Part shown: piece after piece, positions 20,596 through 24,905 of the stretch | Layout: each line of letters starts with the position of its first letter | Numbering within the stretch: the stretch's first letter is position 1 | Assembly (NCBI GenBank): GCA_964636685.1 | Contig: CAZWUK010000029.1 | Coordinates: 1 to 24,905, forward strand | Length of the DNA stretch: 24,905 bases | Source of the DNA: CAZWUK01 sp964636685 | GTDB taxonomy: Bacteria; Bacillota; Clostridia; Christensenellales; CAG-138 | Direction of reading: 5' to 3' | Program-made: the position numbers and the translations under genes | The notes under the pieces: model-generated | What the model was told of the DNA's origin: nothing | Database searches by the model: none | Seen by the model: the letters and a program-made list of their open reading frames with translations, nothing else

Positions 20596-22620
20596 ATGAA
20601 TGAATTTCATGTCGTATCGCCCTATGAACCGGCGGGCGACCAGCCGCAGGCGATCGATCGGCTTGCCGAGGGCGTGCTGCGCGGCGACGATGCGCAGGTG
20701 CTGCTGGGAGTTACCGGCTCGGGCAAAACCTTCACCATGGCCAAGGTCATTGAGCGCGTGCAAAAGCCGACGCTCGTGCTGGCGCACAATAAGACGCTGG
20801 CGGCGCAGCTCTGCGCGGAGTTTCGGGAGTTTTTCCCCGACTCGGCGGTAGAGTACTTTGTGTCGTACTACGACTATTATCAGCCGGAGGCGTATATTCC
20901 CGCGTCCGATACCTATATCGAGAAAACGACCGCCATCAACGACGAGATCGACCGCCTGCGTTACAGCGCCACAAGCGCGCTCAACGAGCGGCGGGACGTC
21001 ATCATCGTGGCGTCGGTATCGTGCATCTATGCGCTGGGCAACCCGGAGGAATATATGCGCATGTCCATCTCCCTGCGCAAGGGGATGGAGGTCGATCGCA
21101 ACGAGATCGTCAAAAAGCTTGTGGACATCCAGTACCAGCGCAACGATTTTGACTTTGCGCGCGGTACGTTCCGCATTCGCGGCGATGTATTGGACATCTT
21201 TCCCATCAACTGGCAGGACAAAGCCCTGCGCGTGGAGTTTTTTGGGGACGAGATCGACCGAATCGTCGAGGTCAACGCGCTGACCGGCGAGCTTTTGGAC
21301 GAGCGCACCCACGCGGCGGTGTTTCCCGCGTCGCACTACGCGGTGGATCGCAGCCGACTGGACGAAGCGATGGGACAGATCGAGGAGGACGCCAAAAAAC
21401 GCGCGGAGCAATTCCGCACGATGGATCGGCTGATCGAGGCGCAGCGCATCGAGGAACGTACGCGCTACGATATGGAGATGATGCGCGAGATCGGCTACTG
21501 CAACGGCATCGAAAACTATTCGCGCTACTTTGACGGCAGAACGCCGGGACAGCCGCCGTTTACGCTGATCGACTACTTCCCCAAGGACTTTTTGCTGATC
21601 GTGGACGAATCGCACGTGACGCTGCCGCAGGTGGGCGCGATGTATCGCGGGGATTTGGCGCGCAAGACGTCGCTTGTGGACTACGGCTTTCGCATTCCGT
21701 CGGCATATGACAATCGACCCTTAAAGTTTGACGAATTTATCGCGCGCATTCCGCAGATGCTCTGCGTATCCGCAACGCCGGCGGCGTATGAAATGGGACG
21801 CGCAAAGCAGGTCGTGGAGCAGATCATCCGACCGACCGGTCTGATCGATCCGGAGATCGAGGTGCGACCCGTCAAGGGGCAGATCGACGATCTTTTGGGC
21901 GAGGTGCGTTTGCAGGCGCAAAAGGGCTACCGCACGCTTGTGACGACGCTCACAAAGCGCATGGCGGAAAACCTGACCGAATACCTCGACGGCATGAAGG
22001 TGCGCGTACGGTATATGCACTCGGACATCGACACCATGGAACGCATGGAGATCGTGCGCGACCTGCGGCTGGGCGAATTTGACGTGCTGGTGGGCATCAA
22101 CCTGTTGCGCGAGGGACTCGACCTCCCCGAAGTCGGACTGGTTGCGATCCTTGACGCGGACAAGGAAGGCTTTTTGCGCTCGACGACCAGCCTTGTGCAG
22201 ACCATCGGCAGAGCGGCGCGCAACGTGGACGGACGGGTCATTATGTATGCCGACGCGATCACGCCGTCCATGCAAAACGCCATGGACGAAACGAGCCGCC
22301 GCCGCGAAAAGCAGCAGGCGTTCAACCAAGCGCACGGCATCACGCCCCAAAGCGTCAAAAAGGCCGTGCATAGCACGTTCTCCATCACAAAGAAGCTTTC
22401 CGGCCCAGTGGAAACCATGTCCGACGACGAACGCGCGGCGCGCGTAGAGATCTTGACCGAGCAGATGCGGCAGGCGGCGCGGGAACTGGAATTTGAACAG
22501 GCGGCAAAGCTGCGCGACGAGATCAAGAAGCTTTCCGGCGACGAGATCAAGGCGGCAGAGAAGGCAAAACCCGGCATGATCGGCTCGCACAAGCGCGCGC
22601 GCGGACGCACAAGAAAGTGA
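20596..22620 (+). CDS. uvrB: Excinuclease ABC subunit B
   Basis: UvrB is the damage-verifying helicase of nucleotide excision repair. The 674-residue product has Walker A GVTGSGKT (38-45), the beta-hairpin that inserts behind the lesion (from YYDYYQPEAYIP, 89-100), the DEAD-like box VDESH (336-340), the second helicase domain with TIGRAARN, and a C-terminal UVR domain (about 619-645) for UvrC contact. Length is normal. ATG 20596 fits the family start (FHVVSPYEPAGDQP), but the only ribosome-like GAAGGG is 15 bases upstream, rather far. No SOS (LexA) box of the GAACN4GTTC type was found upstream. The adjacent gene is uvrA, with a terminator and a new promoter between them. Confidence 0.97.
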   Translation: MNEFHVVSPYEPAGDQPQAIDRLAEGVLRGDDAQVLLGVTGSGKTFTMAKVIERVQKPTLVLAHNKTLAAQLCAEFREFFPDSAVEYFVSYYDYYQPEAYIPASDTYIEKTTAINDEIDRLRYSATSALNERRDVIIVASVSCIYALGNPEEYMRMSISLRKGMEVDRNEIVKKLVDIQYQRNDFDFARGTFRIRGDVLDIFPINWQDKALRVEFFGDEIDRIVEVNALTGELLDERTHAAVFPASHYAVDRSRLDEAMGQIEEDAKKRAEQFRTMDRLIEAQRIEERTRYDMEMMREIGYCNGIENYSRYFDGRTPGQPPFTLIDYFPKDFLLIVDESHVTLPQVGAMYRGDLARKTSLVDYGFRIPSAYDNRPLKFDEFIARIPQMLCVSATPAAYEMGRAKQVVEQIIRPTGLIDPEIEVRPVKGQIDDLLGEVRLQAQKGYRTLVTTLTKRMAENLTEYLDGMKVRVRYMHSDIDTMERMEIVRDLRLGEFDVLVGINLLREGLDLPEVGLVAILDADKEGFLRSTTSLVQTIGRAARNVDGRVIMYADAITPSMQNAMDETSRRREKQQAFNQAHGITPQSVKKAVHSTFSITKKLSGPVETMSDDERAARVEILTEQMRQAARELEFEQAAKLRDEIKKLSGDEIKAAEKAKPGMIGSHKRARGRTRK

Positions 22621-22664
22621 GCCGGACAAAAAGGGCAAAAAAGCAAACACTGCAAAAAAGTTAT

Positions 22665-22693
22665 AAAAAAGCGCGCATCCATCGCGCTTTTTT
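22665..22693 (+). terminator. Terminator of uvrB
   Basis: AAAAAAGCGCG (22665-22675) pairs with CGCGCTTTTTT (22683-22693) around a CATCCAT loop; the six T form the run. The stem is symmetrical, but only the + strand has a gene upstream to close. Confidence 0.88.
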
Positions 22694-22701
22694 GCTATAA
22701 T
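22693..22701 (+). promoter_or_regulatory. Extended -10 promoter of uvrA (TGC-TATAAT)
   Basis: A perfect TATAAT (22696-22701) preceded by TGC sits directly after the uvrB terminator's T run. The -35 region would lie inside the terminator hairpin (GCGCAT at 22673-22678), with no consensus -35. The start near 22708 gives a leader of about 134 nt (22708-22841), containing three GATACG repeats but no recognised regulatory element. Confidence 0.5.
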
Positions 22702-22841
22702 CCCATTGCGATGCAAATGCGCCGGATACGATACGCAAGGAAACGATACGGTTCGATCGTATTCATGATAGGAACAGGCTTGTGCTTTTCGACCTGCCGC
22801 TTTGCATCCGCGAATGAATACGGAAAAAGCAAAGGAAGACC

Positions 22842-24905
22842 ATGAAGGATATTGTCATCAAGGGCGCCAGAGAGCACAATCTGAAAAATGTAGATATTAC
22901 CGTGCCGCGCAATCAGCTGGTGGTGTTTACGGGGCTGTCGGGATCCGGCAAATCAAGCCTCGCTTTCGATACGATCTATGCTGAGGGACAGCGCCGGTAT
23001 GTGGAGAGCCTTTCCTCCTATGCAAGGCAGTTTTTGGGGCAGATGGAAAAGCCGGACGTGGACAGCATCGAGGGACTTTCGCCTGCCATCTCCATCGACC
23101 AGAAGAGCACGAGCCACAACCCGCGTTCCACCGTTGGAACGGTAACGGAGATCCACGACTATCTCCGCCTGCTGTTTGCGCGCTGCGGAACGCCGCACTG
23201 CCCGAGCTGCGGCAAGGTGATTGAGCGGCAGAGCGTGGATCAGGTCGTGGATCAGGTCATGGCAATGGAAAAGGGCGCCAAGATCCAGGTCATTGCGCCG
23301 TGCGTGAGAGCCAGAAAAGGCGAGCATGCCAAGGTGTTTGAGGAGCTGCGACGCGAGGGTTATGTGCGTGTGCGCGTGGACAAGGTGGTCTATGACATTG
23401 CAGAGGTGCCGGCGCTTGACAAAAAGTTTAAGCACAGCATCGACGCCGTCATCGACCGGCTGGTCATCAAGGAGGGCATCGAGGGACGCCTGACCGATTC
23501 GCTGGAGACGGCGTTTCGTCTCGGGCAAAACCTTGCCATCGTCGCGGTGGTGGACGGAGCGGAGATTTTGTATTCGCAGAATTACGCCTGTCCGGACTGC
23601 GGCATCAGCGTGGAGGAGCTGACGCCGCGTATGTTCAGCTTCAACAATCCCTTCGGCGCGTGCCCGACCTGCACGGGACTCGGGACGCTGATGAAGATCG
23701 ACCCTGCGCTGGTCGTCCCCAACCCCGCGTTGTCGCTTTCTGAGGGCGCGGTCAATGTTTCCGGCTGGAACAGCGCCGCAAAGGGAACGATCGCCAGCAT
23801 GTATTTTGACGCGCTGACCAAGCACTACGGGGTTTCGATGGATACGCCGTTTTCGGAGCTGCCCAAGAAGGTGCAGCATGCCATTCTCTACGGAACGGGA
23901 ACGGAGAAGCTGCACATCGCCTACCAAAAGGACTATGGCAGCGGCACGTTTGACCAGCCGTTTGAGGGCATCGTGACCAATTTGGAGCGGCGCTATCGCG
24001 AGTCGCAGTCCGACTATATGAAGCAGGAGATTGAGCAGTATATGTCCAATATCCCCTGTCCGGATTGCCACGGGAAACGCTTAAAGCCCGCGAGCCTTGC
24101 CGTCACGGTCGGCGGAAAGAATATCGCGGAGCTTTCCGATATGCCGGTGCGCACCGTCCGCGCGTTCTTGCGCGAGATGGAATTGAGCAAGACCCAGACG
24201 ATGATCGCCGAACAGATCCGCAAGGAGATCGAAGCGCGGCTGGGCTTCCTTGTCAACGTGGGACTGGATTACCTGACGCTGTCGCGCGCGGCAATGACGC
24301 TCTCCGGCGGCGAAGCGCAGCGTATCCGGCTCGCCACGCAGATTGGCAGCGGGCTGGTGGGCGTCCTGTACATTCTCGACGAGCCCAGCATCGGGCTGCA
24401 CCAGCGGGATAACGCAAAGCTGTTAAAAACGCTCATGCAGATGCGCGACCTTGGCAACACGCTGGTGGTCGTCGAGCATGACGAGGATACCATTCGCAGC
24501 GCGGACTATGTGGTGGACATCGGCCCGGGCGCGGGCGAGCACGGCGGGCATGTGATTGCCGTGGGAACGCCCAAGCAGATCGAGGAATCACCCGACTCGA
24601 TCACGGGTCAGTATCTGTGCGGCAAAAAATACATTGCCATTCCCAAAGAGCGCCGCAAGGGCAACGGCAGCTTCTTGCGCGTGCGCGGCGCGCGTGCCAA
24701 CAACCTCAAAAATGTGGATGTGGATATTCCGCTGGGAACCTTTACGGTGGTGACGGGCGTTTCCGGCTCGGGCAAATCGAGCCTTGTCAACGAGATCATC
24801 AAAAAGACGCTGCTGCGCGATTTGAACCGCGCCAAGACCCGACCCGGCGACTGCGACGGAATCGAGGGAATTGAGGCGCTCGACAAGATCATCGACATCG
24901 ACCAG
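22842..24905 (+). CDS. uvrA: Excinuclease ABC subunit A, 5' part (3' end outside window)
   Basis: UvrA is the damage-sensing ATPase dimer that loads UvrB. 688 codons are visible, without a frameshift, of about 940 expected. The first nucleotide-binding domain has GLSGSGKSS (31-39). The zinc module (CPDC about residue 249, then CPTC) and the ABC signature LSGGEAQRIRLA (about 487-498) are present, with Walker B YILDEPSIGLHQRD following it. The second domain begins with GVSGSGKSS (639-647). ATG 22842 follows AAAGGAAG. The gene has its own extended -10 promoter but lies directly behind uvrB on the same strand. Confidence 0.97.
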   Translation, partial: MKDIVIKGAREHNLKNVDITVPRNQLVVFTGLSGSGKSSLAFDTIYAEGQRRYVESLSSYARQFLGQMEKPDVDSIEGLSPAISIDQKSTSHNPRSTVGTVTEIHDYLRLLFARCGTPHCPSCGKVIERQSVDQVVDQVMAMEKGAKIQVIAPCVRARKGEHAKVFEELRREGYVRVRVDKVVYDIAEVPALDKKFKHSIDAVIDRLVIKEGIEGRLTDSLETAFRLGQNLAIVAVVDGAEILYSQNYACPDCGISVEELTPRMFSFNNPFGACPTCTGLGTLMKIDPALVVPNPALSLSEGAVNVSGWNSAAKGTIASMYFDALTKHYGVSMDTPFSELPKKVQHAILYGTGTEKLHIAYQKDYGSGTFDQPFEGIVTNLERRYRESQSDYMKQEIEQYMSNIPCPDCHGKRLKPASLAVTVGGKNIAELSDMPVRTVRAFLREMELSKTQTMIAEQIRKEIEARLGFLVNVGLDYLTLSRAAMTLSGGEAQRIRLATQIGSGLVGVLYILDEPSIGLHQRDNAKLLKTLMQMRDLGNTLVVVEHDEDTIRSADYVVDIGPGAGEHGGHVIAVGTPKQIEESPDSITGQYLCGKKYIAIPKERRKGNGSFLRVRGARANNLKNVDVDIPLGTFTVVTGVSGSGKSSLVNEIIKKTLLRDLNRAKTRPGDCDGIEGIEALDKIIDIDQ

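Noticed and set aside
22702..22841. SOS (LexA) box upstream of uvrA
   Set aside because: Only partial matches (GAAC and GTTC half sites, wrongly spaced); no GAACN4GTTC found here or before uvrB.
1..24905. A new defence, mobile or biosynthetic gene cluster
   Set aside because: All larger genes match conserved housekeeping families in usual order; no integrase, toxin, transposase or CRISPR-like array was seen.

Overview
The window reads as chromosome from a GC-rich, low-redundancy Bacillota genome, most likely class Clostridia (an Oscillospirales- or Christensenellales-type anaerobe; this placement is inference). Supporting signs are a T-box leader on thrS, AGGAGG-type ribosome sites, a CotF-type ferritin-like protein, the tig-clpP-clpX and lon-engB (ysxC) order, the comEC-holA pair and the prmA-rsmE-mtaB-HIT cluster. 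I see no phage, plasmid, CRISPR, tRNA or rRNA genes. Nearly everything is conserved housekeeping. The unusual content is in the intergenic regions.

Layout. Positions 1-2600 hold the 3' end of a DUF4956-type membrane protein gene, a flotillin/SPFH gene and a CotF-like ferritin-fold gene, all on +. Positions 2615-2864 are a highly structured intergenic element flanked by two identical 26-bp terminator-like palindromes. It lies between convergent cotF-like and thrS. thrS (-) has a T-box leader and a consensus promoter, back to back with the promoter of the + operon prmA-rsmE-mtaB-HIT, whose genes are coupled by 1-bp gaps or 4-bp overlaps. This operon ends in a strong terminator at 8491-8536. Next is a long minus-strand block, in transcription order: tig-clpP-clpX (one operon with a good promoter and terminator), lon-engB (own promoter, 20-bp overlap), a small double zinc-ribbon protein with an acidic tail (own promoter and terminator), a metallophosphoesterase, and a DUF368 polyprenyl-phosphate flippase-like protein. 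From 17.5 kb the strand switches back to + with comEC (no metallo-beta-lactamase domain), holA, a Dabb-domain protein, uvrB and the first ~70% of uvrA.

How the genes work together. Trigger factor, ClpXP and Lon form a protein folding and quality-control block. prmA, rsmE and mtaB modify the ribosome and tRNA. thrS is tuned by uncharged tRNA. comEC and holA deal with DNA uptake and replication. uvrB and uvrA are adjacent nucleotide-excision-repair genes, with the uvrA promoter embedded in the uvrB terminator.

Points for a second look: the structured 2.6-2.9 kb element; two genes (holA, comEC) whose predicted promoters put the transcript start on the ATG with no ribosome site (possible leaderless mRNAs); a perfect 11-bp inverted repeat over the putative comEC -35 box; the zinc-ribbon gene; and possible attenuation before the phosphoesterase. 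I found no convincing new multi-gene system. All positions and matches were read by eye.
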